A stretch of DNA of 64,000 nucleotides from Acidobacteriota bacterium (GCA_019242475.1 JAFAVK010000010.1:1-64000); one strand, 5' to 3'; counted from the stretch's first letter, positions 49,613 to 58,990 are shown. The notes: generated from the sequence alone by a model not told the origin. Numbers and translations: made by a program.

Positions 49613-50424
49613 GGCTTCTCCTTCGCGGCGTTCCTCTTCTGTTCGAGCTGCGTGCGCAGGCCGGGCAGCTCCGCGTTCGAGGGGTTCAGTTTCTCCAACT
49701 CGTCGAGGCGCCGCGCGGCCTCGTCCAACGCGCCCGTCTCGACGAGGGCGGCGGCGAGGCTCTGGAGCGACATCTCCTGCCGCGGGTCTGCCTGGAGCGC
49801 GCGGCGGTATTCGTTGACCGCGCGCTGCGGGTTCGGGGGGCTGTCGTAGAAGTACGTGAGCCCGAGCTTCGTGCGGACGACCGCGTCGTCGGGCTTCAAG
49901 ACGAGCGCCGCCTCGTAGAGCTTGCGCGCCTCCGCGATCAACTTCGCGTCGCCGCCGCCCTGCCGCTCGGCCAGGAACTGCGCGTCGCCGGCCATGACGG
50001 TCGTCTTATAGTCCTTCGGGTCGAGTTCGTGCGCGCGCTTCAGGATGCGCGCGCCGTCCGGCAGGTAAGAGGCGTTGCCCGTCTCGGACGCGTAGAGGAA
50101 GATTCCCTGCCCGACCTTCTTCTGCATCTCCGGGTCTTGCGGCGACTGGTCGGCCCTCTTGATCGCGTTGACGATCTGCTCCTCGCTGAGAGACGGGGAC
50201 GAGTCGCCGCCGGGGGCGGAGGTCGGTTGGGTCTTGCCCGCGCCGCTTCCCTGCTGCTGCGCTGTCTCGCGTCCCGCACGCGTGGTCGCCAGCTCGGCGC
50301 GCAGCTTCTCCTGCTCCTCGCGGTTGATGCCGTTCGCGAGGAAGAAGCCCGCGAGGAACCCGAGGACGACTCCGAGGGCGCCGACGATGAGAACTCTCTT
50401 GTTGAGGGAAGGGTTATCCGGCAT
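49609..50424 (-). CDS. TPR-repeat membrane protein
   Basis: A 271-aa protein with an N-terminal membrane anchor (RVLIVGALGVVLGFLAGFFLANGI, about 10-33), a charged low-complexity linker and a C-terminal superhelix of TPR-like repeats (about 105-260; for example AVRTKLGLTYFYDSPPNPQRAVNEYRRALQ and SLAAALVETGALDEAARRLDELEKL). Probably a periplasm- or cytoplasm-exposed scaffold; the partner is unknown. The zinc-ribbon gene is coupled downstream. Confidence 0.78.
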   Translation of the reverse strand: MPDNPSLNKRVLIVGALGVVLGFLAGFFLANGINREEQEKLRAELATTRAGRETAQQQGSGAGKTQPTSAPGGDSSPSLSEEQIVNAIKRADQSPQDPEMQKKVGQGIFLYASETGNASYLPDGARILKRAHELDPKDYKTTVMAGDAQFLAERQGGGDAKLIAEARKLYEAALVLKPDDAVVRTKLGLTYFYDSPPNPQRAVNEYRRALQADPRQEMSLQSLAAALVETGALDEAARRLDELEKLNPSNAELPGLRTQLEQKRNAAKEKP

Positions 50425-50506
50425 CGCTGGAATCCGAGCTTTCGACGCCGAAGTTTAGCAGAAAGGGCGTGCGAAGGCGACGCGGGGCGCCCGCCGGAAA
50501 GACAGA

Positions 50507-50547
50507 AGCCCCTGAGCCGCCGCCGTGGGCGCGACGACTCAGGGGCT
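50507..50547 (-). terminator. Stem-loop after the RHH gene
   Basis: AGCCCCTGAG (50507-50516) pairs perfectly with CTCAGGGGCT (50538-50547), 21-nt loop. On the minus strand this lies 22 nt beyond the RHH gene stop. Confidence 0.5.
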
Positions 50548-50569
50548 CGTTCGTTTGACGGCCGGCGGC

Positions 50570-50860
50570 CTAACCCTCTCCGCCCCCGCCGCCGGTGCCT
50601 CCGCCCTGCGGCCCTTTGTATGGGAGGTCGTCGCGGCGGCGCCGCGGCAGAGGGTCTGAGTCGCGGCGGCGCGGGAGTTGGCCCGGCGCGCGGCGCTCGA
50701 CGAAGTTCGGCGGGAGGCGCGGGCCTTTGACCGCCTCTTCGAGGATGCGCGTGATCTCCTGCGAGAGCGTGCGGTGCTCGCTCGTGGCCCGCTGCTGGAG
50801 CGCACGCTTCAACTCCGCGGGGACGTAAGCGCCGATGAAGACGCCTTTACGGTTCGCCAT
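50570..50860 (-). CDS. Ribbon-helix-helix (Arc-like) protein
   Basis: A 96-aa protein. Residues about 5-45 match the ribbon-helix-helix fold: strand GVFIGAYVP, helix AELKRALQQRATSEHRT and helix LSQEITRILEEAVK. The remainder is Pro/Arg-rich and ends in a poly-glycine tail, probably disordered. Such proteins bind DNA as dimers, often as antitoxins or autoregulators. No toxin gene is adjacent. rnpB lies just upstream. Its regulated targets are unknown. Confidence 0.75.
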   Translation of the reverse strand: MANRKGVFIGAYVPAELKRALQQRATSEHRTLSQEITRILEEAVKGPRLPPNFVERRAPGQLPRRRDSDPLPRRRRDDLPYKGPQGGGTGGGGGEG

Positions 50861-50948
50861 TCTCGGGTTCTCCTGTCGCCTTTGAGACCTTGCACAGTCC
50901 CGTGAGGCTCGGGGTCATCGGGTGCCGAGGTGAAAGAACTTGAATGTC

Positions 50949-51454
50949 CGCGGATTCGAGAACAGGTCTGTAAGCCGAATTCTGTCCACCGTGAACCGCG
51001 GACGATTCACGGATGGGCGATCATTCCTCTAGGCCGGACGTTGCCGTACGGCTCAAGCGACCTACCCGGAGGCGTGGCGCGACCTCGTTAAAGGCCGCGC
51101 GTTCGGACGGGCCGCCCTTTGCCCGCCTCCCTATTTGGTCTTGCACCGCGAGGAGTTTGCCTGGCCGCGCCTGTCACCAGACGCGCCGGTGCGCTCTTAC
51201 TTTAAGCCCGTGAGGGCCGCACCGTTTCACCCATCACCCGCTGCGCGACTCCCGAAGGAGCCGGCCCGCTGGCTGGTCTCTTCTCTGTTGCACTTGTCGT
51301 CGCACGGCGTCAAAGCGTCTGCTCTCGCAGACTTTTAACGCCGGGCGCCCCGCCGTTAGCGGGCTCGCTGCCCTTCGGTGTTCGGACTTTCCTCTCCCGC
51401 TCGCCCCCTAAGGAACGCGCGGCAGCGACCGCCCGACCTGTTCTCAAATCCGCG
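50949..51454 (-). ncRNA. rnpB: RNase P RNA (bacterial class A)
   Basis: The catalytic RNA that trims 5-prime leaders of tRNA precursors. On the minus strand the 5-prime part has GAGGAAAGTCCGAACACCG (the P3/P4 CR-I region) and the 3-prime part ends with GGACAGAATTCGGCTTACAG (CR-V). The ends form a long P1 helix: CGCGGATT-GAGAACAGGTC at the 5-prime end pairs with GACCTGTTCTC-AATCCGCG at the 3-prime end. Size about 500 nt, a little longer than usual because of the extended P1. No protein is encoded here; several open frames cross it by chance. Confidence 0.95.
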
Positions 51455-51460
51455 GCGCGG

Positions 51461-51466
51461 ATTATA
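51461..51466 (-). promoter_or_regulatory. -10 element of rnpB
   Basis: A consensus TATAAT on the minus strand (51466-51461), 7 nt before the first base of the P1 helix at about 51454. A clear -35 was not found. Confidence 0.5.
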
Positions 51467-51557
51467 GCAAAGCACCGTTCAACAGGTACAGTCCAAAGGC
51501 GTCCACCGTACAACTTTGATGAAATCGAAGTCAGAAGCCCGGCCGTGAGGCGGGGCG

Positions 51558-52226
51558 TTAGCCAAAATATTTGAAGCCGACGCGGAGGTTGTGGAGCGCG
51601 CCCGCGGGGACGGAGGAGATCATGACCCAGGTCATCAGCGAGTGGCTGACGCCGACGGCGAGGATGTTCGGCGCGCGCTGGTAGACCCAGGCCCACAGCA
51701 GGCCCCCCGCGAAGGTCGCGAACGTGAGCCAGGGGTTCGGCAGATGAAAGAGCGCGAAGAGGAAGGCAACCAGCAGCACGCTCGAACTCCCTCGCCCGAG
51801 GGCGACCTGCGCGCGCCGGTTGATGAAGCCCTGAAGCGCGTACTGTTGAAGCGGCCCCCAGATCAGACTTAAACCGGGCACGCCCATGATCGTCTGCCCG
51901 CCCTCCCAGCGCCCGAAGTCGAGCGTGCCCGCGTACCAGCCGAAGCCGACCAGAAGGGCGGAGACGACGAGCATCGGCGCCGCGAGCAGCCGTGCCGCCT
52001 CGGCGAAGTTGTCGAGGCGCCAGCCGACCTCGCGCGCCGACTCGCCGCGCGCGCGGTGCGAGAGGAGCATGAAGACGACGGCCGTCGTCACCGGAATCAA
52101 CAACAGCAACCGCCCGCGCCCCGAGAGCGTGCCCACGACCCACTCGGCCGCGAGCGCCGACGCGGAGGCCGCCACGATCTCCCACGCGGCGAGCGCGCGC
52201 TCTTCGGCCGTGATGCCCTCGTTCAT
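51558..52226 (-). CDS. CPBP/CAAX-like intramembrane protein with altered catalytic motif
   Basis: A 222-aa polytopic membrane protein with about six hydrophobic segments. The ABI/CPBP layout is recognisable: motif 1 at GPLQQYALQGFINRR, motif 2 at FALFHLPNP (F-x-x-x-H), motif 3 at GVSHSLMTWV. In active CPBP glutamic proteases motif 1 is EExxxR; here both Glu are Gln and Arg is Gln, so proteolysis is doubtful. It could be a non-catalytic homologue. The ATG at 52226 overlaps the upstream stop (ATGA). It is the last gene of the operon from 55074. Confidence 0.75.
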   Translation of the reverse strand: MNEGITAEERALAAWEIVAASASALAAEWVVGTLSGRGRLLLLIPVTTAVVFMLLSHRARGESAREVGWRLDNFAEAARLLAAPMLVVSALLVGFGWYAGTLDFGRWEGGQTIMGVPGLSLIWGPLQQYALQGFINRRAQVALGRGSSSVLLVAFLFALFHLPNPWLTFATFAGGLLWAWVYQRAPNILAVGVSHSLMTWVMISSVPAGALHNLRVGFKYFG

Positions 52227-52741
52227 TTCCACTCGAAGCGGCGCGGGTCGCCCAACTGCTGAAGCGTGCGCCGCGCCCCGCCACCCACCGCGCGGACGGC
52301 GTAGACGCGCGCCTCGTGCACGCCGTAGCGCGGCTGCACGAATTGAAAGACGAAGGCGCGACGGTCGTTGTGTTGAGAGTCGCCTCGCGCGTCAGGCGCG
52401 GGCTCATTCGCCAGCGCGGCGGCGGCGAAACGGCCGTCGAGGAAGAGTTGGACTTCGACGGACGCGCCCGGCTGTTCGAGGTCTTCGACCCAGCCGCGCG
52501 CGCCCAGCCCGTCGGCCTGTTCGAGTTCGCCCGCGAAGCCGTTCCGGTACGTGACGGCGTGCGTGTAGACGGCGAGGCCGCAGACGAAGAGGAGGTCGAG
52601 CGCGAGCTTGGCGGCGACGAGCTTCAAGAGTCGCGCGCGCCGCGCGACTGCCTTTTCGTCCGCCGAAAAAGGAACACGGAGGCCGGGCTCAAACGCCCCG
52701 GCCTCCGTGTCCGTCTGCTCGCGCGCCGCGGCGTCGTTCAT
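52223..52741 (-). CDS. Membrane-anchored hypothetical protein
   Basis: A 172-aa protein with one internal membrane span (LLKLVAAKLALDLLFVCGLAVYT, about 38-60) after a polar N-terminus, and a beta-rich C-terminal part (about 65-172; GWVEDLEQPGASVEVQLFLDG, VFQFVQPRYGVHEARVYAV), presumably extracytoplasmic. No family was recognised. Start and stop overlap the neighbouring genes by ATGA on both sides, so it is coupled to the large secreted protein upstream and the CPBP-like protein downstream. Confidence 0.65.
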   Translation of the reverse strand: MNDAAAREQTDTEAGAFEPGLRVPFSADEKAVARRARLLKLVAAKLALDLLFVCGLAVYTHAVTYRNGFAGELEQADGLGARGWVEDLEQPGASVEVQLFLDGRFAAAALANEPAPDARGDSQHNDRRAFVFQFVQPRYGVHEARVYAVRAVGGGARRTLQQLGDPRRFEWK

Positions 52742-55074
52742 TGCCCGCGGTACGCGTTCGAGTTCGAGTCCTGATAGGCGAGCGTGTGGCGCGGCGTGAT
52801 GACCGCGTCAGCGGCGAGGTTCTGCCGCAGGCGCACCGTCACCTGCAAGACCTGCGTGTCGCCCGGCGCGAGTTCGGCCACGCGCCAGACGAGCCCGCGG
52901 CCGCCGTTGCCGAGGTCTTGCAGCGTCAGCTCCGGCGAAGACGAGACGAACTCAAGGGCGTCGGGCAGTTGCTCCGTCACGACAAGTCCCTTCGCCAGGC
53001 CGCCGCCGTCGTTGACGAGCACGAGGCGGTAGAACAACGTGTCGCCCGGCTTGACCTCCGTGTTCGGAAGCTCCGCGCGCACGCGCACGCGCGGCGTCGC
53101 GACCGTCAACACGGTCGAGTCCTCGCCCGCGATGCGCCCCGCGGCGTTCATGGCGCGCGTGACGAGGTTGTAGGCGAACTGCGTGCGGTCGGGCGTCGAG
53201 CGCGGGATGTCCACGCCGAGCAGGACGGGGTACTGGCCGCCGCGCGGGTCGAGCGCCGCGGTCTGCGTGACGGCGGGCTCGTCCGTCTGGTGGCGGCCGT
53301 CGCCGTTCAGGTCGGCGTAGACGGTGCCCTGCGGCGCGCCCGGCGCGACGATGCGCAGCTCGAAGCTCTCGGGGTAGTTACTCGGGTTGCGGACGATGAA
53401 GGGGACGTACATCGTGTCGCCCGGCGTCGCCGTCAGGCCCTTCGAGACGGCCTCGACGCGCGCGCCCGCGACGCGCCCGACCGAGATGGTCGGCCCCTCG
53501 AAGTTCGAAGGGATGAAGAGGCTCTGCGTGCGCATCGTGCCGCGGCCGACCGGCTTGTTCGAGCCGGCGAGCGCCTCGCCCACGGCGCGCAGCGTGACCG
53601 TGATCTCGCGGTTGTCGCGCGACTCAAGGTCGCCCAGAGACCAGATGGCCGTGCGCGAAGGGCGGTCGTAGGAGATGGGCGAGGGCGTGGCGGAGACCAG
53701 CTCGAAGTCCGGGTTGAAGACGAAGTCGGCGCGCGTGACTTTGGCGGTGGCGCTCCCCTGGTTGCGGACGCTGATGCGTTGCGTGAAGGTCTCGCCGGGC
53801 TGGACGGTCTCCTGCAAGGCGTTCGACGCGGCGGCGAGCGCGGCGGCGACGACCGTGAGCGAGGCGTCGGTCACCTTCGTCACGGTGGCGTCGGCCTGCG
53901 AGGCGGCGCGGACTAAGAAGCGCTGCTGCTGGTTGTCGGGCGCGTTCTCGGGGACGCGCGCGTTGAGGACGACTTCGATGGTCTGGCCGCGCTGCAACTG
54001 CGGGGTGACGAAGACGGGCAGCCCGCCCGCGTCGTTGCCGCTCTGGCTGAAGCTGGGCTGGTACTCGGCCGGGAGGTCTGTCTCAAGCCGGAACTGGTCG
54101 TCCTTGTTGCCCGTGTTGGTGATGGCGAGCGGCAGTTGGATGGTCTGCCCCGGCTGCGCGGCGAGCGCCGAGCGGCGGAGCGCCAACTGCAAGTCGGGCA
54201 CCTGTCGGACGGTGATGCTGAAGCCGCCGCCGCCGGACTGTGCGTCGCCCCCGCTCGTCGGCGGAGGCGTCACGGCCGCCGTCTCGACGGGGCGCGGCAA
54301 GGGCGTCGGCGTGACGGCGGGCGTGGTGCGCGTCGGGACGGAGGTCGTCTCGGTGGTGCGGGCCGGCCTGCGCACGGGCGTCGGCGCGGGCGTCGGCGTC
54401 ACGTCGGGCTGTGTGGCGGCGGGCTGCGCGGCGTTGCCGCGGACGTTACGGTTGCGACGGCCCGCCGCGGTGCGCGGTCGCTCGGCCTCTCCCCCGCCGC
54501 GGACGGAAAGCTCGGGCACCCTCGCCGGGGTGGTCGCGGCCACTTCGGTCGGGGTCGGAGTCGGGCGCGGGGTAGCGCGTGGGCGCGGCGGCGCGGGCGT
54601 CGGCGTGGCGCGAGCCAACTGTGTCGCGGGCGCAGGCGTAGCGCGCGGCGTCGGGGTCGCGGCGGGCGGCGCGGGGTGCGTGGCCGCCTCGGCGCGCGCC
54701 GTATGGAGTTCGGTCTCGTAGATGTCGGTGAAGGGCGTGTCCTTGATAGCGCGCAGGCGCTGGGCGACTTCGTCGGCCTCGGGGAACTTGCCGAGTTCGA
54801 TGTAGGAGCGGCCGAGCCAGAGCAGCATCAGGTCGGCGATGAAGCTGTCGGGGTGTGCCTTCAGGAAGTCGCGGAAGACGGCGGCGGCCTGCTCGTACTG
54901 CGCCTTGGCGAAGAGCGCGCGCCCGCGGTTGAAGGTCTCCTGTTCGGCCTGTGAGGGGGCGTCCTCCTGCTGCGCCGCGTTGAGCGCGGCGGCGCGGGCG
55001 GCGGTGCTGGCGAAGGGGGACAGGACGAGCGCGGCGGCGAGCGCGGCCGCGCCGATGCGAATGCACTTACTCAA
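52738..55074 (-). CDS. Large secreted protein with TPR start and DUF11/NEW3-like repeats
   Basis: A 778-aa protein. The signal peptide (IRIGAAALAAALVLSPFASTAARA) is followed by a TPR-like region (about 40-115, FNRGRALFAKAQYEQAAAVFRDFL). A long Pro/Thr/Arg-rich linker follows (about 125-275, repeats of ATPTPAP). Several beta-sandwich repeats complete it (about 290-778), the last a typical DUF11 domain with LFYRLVLVNDGGGLAKGLVVTEQLPDALEFVS. A TTG at 55074 with GGAGGA 8 nt upstream is the chosen start; a longer frame to 55239 would add a non-signal leader. Likely a surface or periplasmic structural protein; role unknown. Confidence 0.8.
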   Translation of the reverse strand: MSKCIRIGAAALAAALVLSPFASTAARAAALNAAQQEDAPSQAEQETFNRGRALFAKAQYEQAAAVFRDFLKAHPDSFIADLMLLWLGRSYIELGKFPEADEVAQRLRAIKDTPFTDIYETELHTARAEAATHPAPPAATPTPRATPAPATQLARATPTPAPPRPRATPRPTPTPTEVAATTPARVPELSVRGGGEAERPRTAAGRRNRNVRGNAAQPAATQPDVTPTPAPTPVRRPARTTETTSVPTRTTPAVTPTPLPRPVETAAVTPPPTSGGDAQSGGGGFSITVRQVPDLQLALRRSALAAQPGQTIQLPLAITNTGNKDDQFRLETDLPAEYQPSFSQSGNDAGGLPVFVTPQLQRGQTIEVVLNARVPENAPDNQQQRFLVRAASQADATVTKVTDASLTVVAAALAAASNALQETVQPGETFTQRISVRNQGSATAKVTRADFVFNPDFELVSATPSPISYDRPSRTAIWSLGDLESRDNREITVTLRAVGEALAGSNKPVGRGTMRTQSLFIPSNFEGPTISVGRVAGARVEAVSKGLTATPGDTMYVPFIVRNPSNYPESFELRIVAPGAPQGTVYADLNGDGRHQTDEPAVTQTAALDPRGGQYPVLLGVDIPRSTPDRTQFAYNLVTRAMNAAGRIAGEDSTVLTVATPRVRVRAELPNTEVKPGDTLFYRLVLVNDGGGLAKGLVVTEQLPDALEFVSSSPELTLQDLGNGGRGLVWRVAELAPGDTQVLQVTVRLRQNLAADAVITPRHTLAYQDSNSNAYRGQ

Positions 55075-55288
55075 AGTTATGTTCCTCCGACGGGCAGGTG
55101 CGAGTCTAAACGAGTCGAACGATCCGGCGCGTACGCGAGAGACGCACATGCGTCGCGCTCTCAGAGTGAAACCTTTCTGTCCGACCGCGCAGGATAATAC
55201 AGCGCGCGGGCGCGGCGGACAAGGCGCTCGAAGGCGCAAAAGAACCGGGTCGAAAAAGTGAGGCGGCCCCGCACGGAGGGGGCCGCCC

Positions 55289-56593
55289 TCATTTCTTCTT
55301 GACGGGCGCGCCTGAGACCTCGATGCGGTCGCCGGGCTGGAGCTGCGGGTCGGGCACGCCGCCGTTCTCGATCTCGCGCAGGTTGTACTCGGTCGGGGAG
55401 AGTCTGCCGTCGGGGCCGGCGCGCAGCACGCGCACGCGCGCGGCCTCGGGCCTCGTCGCGCCGCCCGAGGCGAGCAGCGCCTGCGTCAGTGTGATGCCGG
55501 AGTGGAAGTCCTTCTGCCCGGGCGCGCCCACTTCGCCGCCGACGTAGTAGAACTCGGGCGGGCGGGCGGTGAGCGTCACCACGTCGCCCGTCATCACGAG
55601 CGTGTTGAGGCCGGCGGCGTCGTTGAGGTCAACGTTGATGACCTTGCCCGTCGCGTGCGAGATGATGACGGCGCGGCCGGCCTCGGGCTTGGGCTGCGCC
55701 TCGGCGACGACGACGTAGAGCGGGATGGCCTCGCGCCTGAGAATCTTGGTGCCGGGGTCGCTCACGAGACCGCTGATGAGCACGGCGTGGCTCGCGTACT
55801 CGCGGACGCCGACGCGCACCTGCGGCTTGTCGTAGACGTTCCGGTGGCGCAACTCCGCGATGAGCTGGGCGGATAGTTCGTCGGTCGTCATCCCGGCGAC
55901 CGTGAGCGGGTCTTTGAGCAGAGGGTAGTCGAGCACGCCGCCCGCGACCACCGTGTAGAGCGTGTTCTGCCGTGGGTCTTGCGCGTTGAGCAGGCGTATG
56001 TCGAGCACGTCGCCGGTGCCGATGCGGTAGATGCTCGCGGGCGAGACGACCGCCGCCGGGCTCGCGGCCGCGGGCGAAGCATTCGCCGGAGTCGCATTCG
56101 CCGGGCGCGGCGCGGGGGGAGGTGCCATCGAGTTGTTGTTGGGCGGCGGCGCGGGCTGGCTGTTATTTCCCTTGGCCGTGTCGTTGGCGCCTTCCGCGCC
56201 GGCGGAGGTCTTGACGGGCGAGCCGACCGGGACGTTGGGTTCGCCCGCCGACTTCGGGGGCGCGTCGCTGGTCGATGAAGGTTTGTTCGTGAGTGCGGGC
56301 GCGACCGTGGAGGCCGTCGTGTTCGAGAGCGGCGCGGACTCCCGCCCCTTCCCCTGCTCCTTCGCGGCCGCGCGCGGCTTCTCGGAAGAGGAGCCCTTCG
56401 CCTCCTTCTTCGCGTCGTTCGCGTTGGGGGCCGGGGGCTTCTCGTCCCTCTTCGGCTGGGGTTGGGCGGGCGCTTCCGCCGCCACGTCGTCCGCGGTCGG
56501 GCCGACGCGGACGCCGGCCTGGGCGCGTGCGTCAGGCCCCGCCATGCCGCAGAGGGCGAGCGCGGCGGCCGCGGCGTAAAAGAACTTCTTCAT
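55289..56593 (-). CDS. Polysaccharide export protein, Wza/SLBB family
   Basis: A 434-aa protein with a signal peptide (FFYAAAAALALCGMAGPDARA), a long Pro/Lys/Ser/Thr-rich region (about 30-205), the Poly_export domain (YRIGTGDVLDIRLLNAQDPR, about 212) and two SLBB-type segments (AVLISGLVSDPGTKILRR and FYYVGGEVGAPGQKDFH). These are the barrel building blocks of outer-membrane exporters for exopolysaccharide. No Lipobox Cys is evident. The ATG at 56593 has AAGGAAGAG upstream. No polysaccharide synthesis genes lie nearby in the window. Confidence 0.85.
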   Translation of the reverse strand: MKKFFYAAAAALALCGMAGPDARAQAGVRVGPTADDVAAEAPAQPQPKRDEKPPAPNANDAKKEAKGSSSEKPRAAAKEQGKGRESAPLSNTTASTVAPALTNKPSSTSDAPPKSAGEPNVPVGSPVKTSAGAEGANDTAKGNNSQPAPPPNNNSMAPPPAPRPANATPANASPAAASPAAVVSPASIYRIGTGDVLDIRLLNAQDPRQNTLYTVVAGGVLDYPLLKDPLTVAGMTTDELSAQLIAELRHRNVYDKPQVRVGVREYASHAVLISGLVSDPGTKILRREAIPLYVVVAEAQPKPEAGRAVIISHATGKVINVDLNDAAGLNTLVMTGDVVTLTARPPEFYYVGGEVGAPGQKDFHSGITLTQALLASGGATRPEAARVRVLRAGPDGRLSPTEYNLREIENGGVPDPQLQPGDRIEVSGAPVKKK

Positions 56594-56906
56594 ACGGGCA
56601 CTCTTCCTTGCTAGTCCGCCTGTCAGCGGGGTGCGCCGGGCACGGCGTCTACCGTCGTTGACATGACTCGGACTCTTCCCCTTGTTCGTACGGGCGCCGG
56701 CCGGCGGCTGTTCTGGGGCATGAACGCCCCGGCGACCCTCACCTTGCATAAACTGCTAAAGCGGCCCCGGTTCTTAGAGAACTCACCTTTTTCACGGGAA
56801 GCCACCTGTTCGGACGGAGCTTTCGTTTGCGCGGGCGGTCGGGACGGCGCCGGGCGGAAGGTCGGGGACAGGTCAAAGACGCGGGCCGGCTGCCCGTTGG
56901 TTGATT
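56594..56906. other. Intergenic region between Wza-like gene and ptsI
   Basis: About 310 nt, with both neighbours on the minus strand. It should hold the terminator of ptsI and the promoter of the export gene, but neither was recognised. Open frames on both strands look like chance reading of GC-rich sequence. Confidence 0.4.
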
Positions 56907-58715
56907 CTACCCTTTGGTTTTCGGGGGTGGCAAGATTTCTTTGGGGAAAAGATTCGGCCAGCGCCCGCCGAGCCCCACGCGCACCAGCTCCTCGACCTCG
57001 TCGGCGGTCGCACATTCCAAGCACTCCTTCGCGACCCGCTCCGCCTCCCCAAGCTCGAGCCCCGCGACCGTCCGCCGCACGCGCGGGATGGCCGTCGGCG
57101 CCATGCTCAACTCCCTCGCCCCGAGCCCCAGCAGCACGGCCGCGTAGGCCGGCGACGCGGCCATCTCGCCGCAGACCACGGAGCGGATGCCGGCCGCCGC
57201 GGCGGCTTCGAGCGCACGCCTGATGCAGATCAGCACCGCCGGGTGTAGCGAGCGGAACCAGCCGGCCACCTCGTCATTCCCCCTGTCCACGGCGAGCGTG
57301 TACTGCACGAGGTCGTTCGTGCCGAGGCTGAAGAAGTCCACCTCGCGCGCGAGTTTTTCGGCGACGAGCACGGCCGAGGGCACCTCGATCATCGCGCCGA
57401 CGCGCACCGGCCCCGCCTTCTTCCCTTCGCCGCCCAGCCGCGCGCGCTCGTCTTCGATGACTTCGCGCGCGCGCCGCACGTCGGTCACGTCGGAGACCAT
57501 CGGGATGACCAGGTCAATCGGGCCGCGCGCGGCCGCGCGCAGGACGGCGCGCACCTGCGTCCGCAGAAGGTCGGGGCGTTGCAGGCAAAAGCGGATGGCT
57601 CGCAGGCCGAGCGCGGGGTTGCGCTCCTCGCCCGCGTCGAGGCGCGAGCCCGTGAGTTTGTCGCCGCCCATGTCGAAGAGTCGAACCGTCAGCCCGTCCT
57701 CGCCCGCGATGCGCGACAGCGCCTCGTACGCCTCGCGCTGTTCGTCCTCGTTCGGCACCGAGCCGCGGTGCGAGAGCAGGAACTCCGAGCGGAAGAGGCC
57801 GATGCCGTGCGCGCCGTAGCGGTTCACCCAGTCGTACTCGACGGGCAGCTCGACGTTCGCGCGCAACGTGACCTCGACGCCGTCGCGCGTCTTTAAAGGC
57901 GCGCGCAGTTCGGCGGCCGTGGCGGCGCGCGCCGCGGGCGCCTCCTTCGCGACCCGCCTCTCCCGCGCGAAACGTTCGAGCGTCTCGTGCGCCGGGTGGA
58001 GCGTGACCTCGCCGCGGCCGGCGTCGATGACGACGGGGTCGCCCGTGCGCGCCGCGCGGTAGAAGTCGCGCAGGCCGACGACCGCGGGGATGCCGAGGCC
58101 GCGCGCGATGATGGCCGTGTGCGAAGTCCAGCCGCCCACGTCCGTGGCGAACGCCTTGATGTGCGTGAAGTCCAGCTCGGCGAGCGTCGAGGGCATCAGC
58201 TCTTCGGCGACGACGACGGCGTCCTCGGTCAGGCGCCGGCCGAGCATGCTCTCGCCGGAGAGCGCGACGAGCAGGCGGCGGGTCACGTCCTCGACGTCGG
58301 AGCTGCGCTCGCGCAGGTAGTCGTCTTTGATCTCCTCGTAGACGGCGAGGATGCGGTCGGTCACGACCTTGACGGCCCACTCGCTGTTGACGCTCTCCGA
58401 GCGGATGACGGCCTCCACGTCGTCGTTGAGCTTGCGGTCTTCGAGCATGAGGAGGTGAGCGTCGAAGATGTAGGCGTGCTCCTCGCCGAGCGTGCGCGCG
58501 GCGCGCTTCTTCAGGGCGAGCAACTGCCGGCGCGCCAGACGCACGGCCGCGCCGTAGCGGCGCACCTCGCGCGCGACCTCGCCGTCTTCGAGCTTGACGC
58601 GGTAGATGCTCGTGCGCCCGCCGCTGTGGACGCGCAGCAGGCGCCCCGAGACCGCCCCGTCCGAGACGGCCACGCCGCGCCAGCGCCGCTCACTCCTGTC
58701 CCTCTTAACGCTCAC
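56907..58715 (-). CDS. ptsI: PTS enzyme I (PEP-protein phosphotransferase)
   Basis: A 602-aa enzyme I, autophosphorylated by PEP and passing phosphate to HPr. Seen: N-terminal GVAVSDGAVSGRLL, the HPr-binding helical region, active-site His in TDVGGWTSHTAIIARGLGIPAVVG (about 190-200), and the PEP-binding barrel with GIGLFRSEFLLS, RLFDMGGDKLTG, GAMIEVPSAVLVAEKL and FFSLGTNDLVQYTLAVDR. GTG start at 58715 overlaps the HPr stop (GTGA). No sugar-specific EIIB/EIIC is in the window, so this looks like a regulatory PTS. Confidence 0.94.
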   Translation of the reverse strand: MSVKRDRSERRWRGVAVSDGAVSGRLLRVHSGGRTSIYRVKLEDGEVAREVRRYGAAVRLARRQLLALKKRAARTLGEEHAYIFDAHLLMLEDRKLNDDVEAVIRSESVNSEWAVKVVTDRILAVYEEIKDDYLRERSSDVEDVTRRLLVALSGESMLGRRLTEDAVVVAEELMPSTLAELDFTHIKAFATDVGGWTSHTAIIARGLGIPAVVGLRDFYRAARTGDPVVIDAGRGEVTLHPAHETLERFARERRVAKEAPAARAATAAELRAPLKTRDGVEVTLRANVELPVEYDWVNRYGAHGIGLFRSEFLLSHRGSVPNEDEQREAYEALSRIAGEDGLTVRLFDMGGDKLTGSRLDAGEERNPALGLRAIRFCLQRPDLLRTQVRAVLRAAARGPIDLVIPMVSDVTDVRRAREVIEDERARLGGEGKKAGPVRVGAMIEVPSAVLVAEKLAREVDFFSLGTNDLVQYTLAVDRGNDEVAGWFRSLHPAVLICIRRALEAAAAAGIRSVVCGEMAASPAYAAVLLGLGARELSMAPTAIPRVRRTVAGLELGEAERVAKECLECATADEVEELVRVGLGGRWPNLFPKEILPPPKTKG

Positions 58716-58990
58716 TCTTCAACTTCCCCGAACCCGCCGCCGATGAGCTGACACAAGGCGTCGAGCGCCTGACTCTCGTCCGACCCCTCGGCCGTAATCT
58801 GCAACTCAGTGCCGCGCGCGGCCGCCAGCATCAACACGCTCAGGATCGACTTCGCGTCGGCCACCGTGCTGCGGTCGAGCCGAACGAGTTTCAGCGTCGA
58901 GCGGAACGCCGTCGCCGCGCGCACCAGCTTCGCCGCGGCGCGCGCGTGCAGACCCAGGCGGTTGACGATGGTGACCCGGCACTCGACCAA
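58712..58990 (-). CDS. ptsH: HPr family phosphocarrier protein
   Basis: A 92-aa HPr. Active-site His-15 lies in NRLGLHARAAAKLVRAA, and the regulatory Ser in DAKSILSVLMLAAARGTEL, the target of HPr kinase, which is encoded three genes upstream in the same cluster. The start is TTG at 58990 with AAGGGGAG 5 nt upstream. EI overlaps its stop. Both phosphorylation sites are present, so carbon-source control through Ser phosphorylation is possible. Confidence 0.94.
   Translation of the reverse strand: MVECRVTIVNRLGLHARAAAKLVRAATAFRSTLKLVRLDRSTVADAKSILSVLMLAAARGTELQITAEGSDESQALDALCQLIGGGFGEVEE

Noticed and set aside
51310-52407. 365-aa minus-strand frame
   Set aside because: It covers the RNase P RNA and runs out of frame with the CPBP-like gene.
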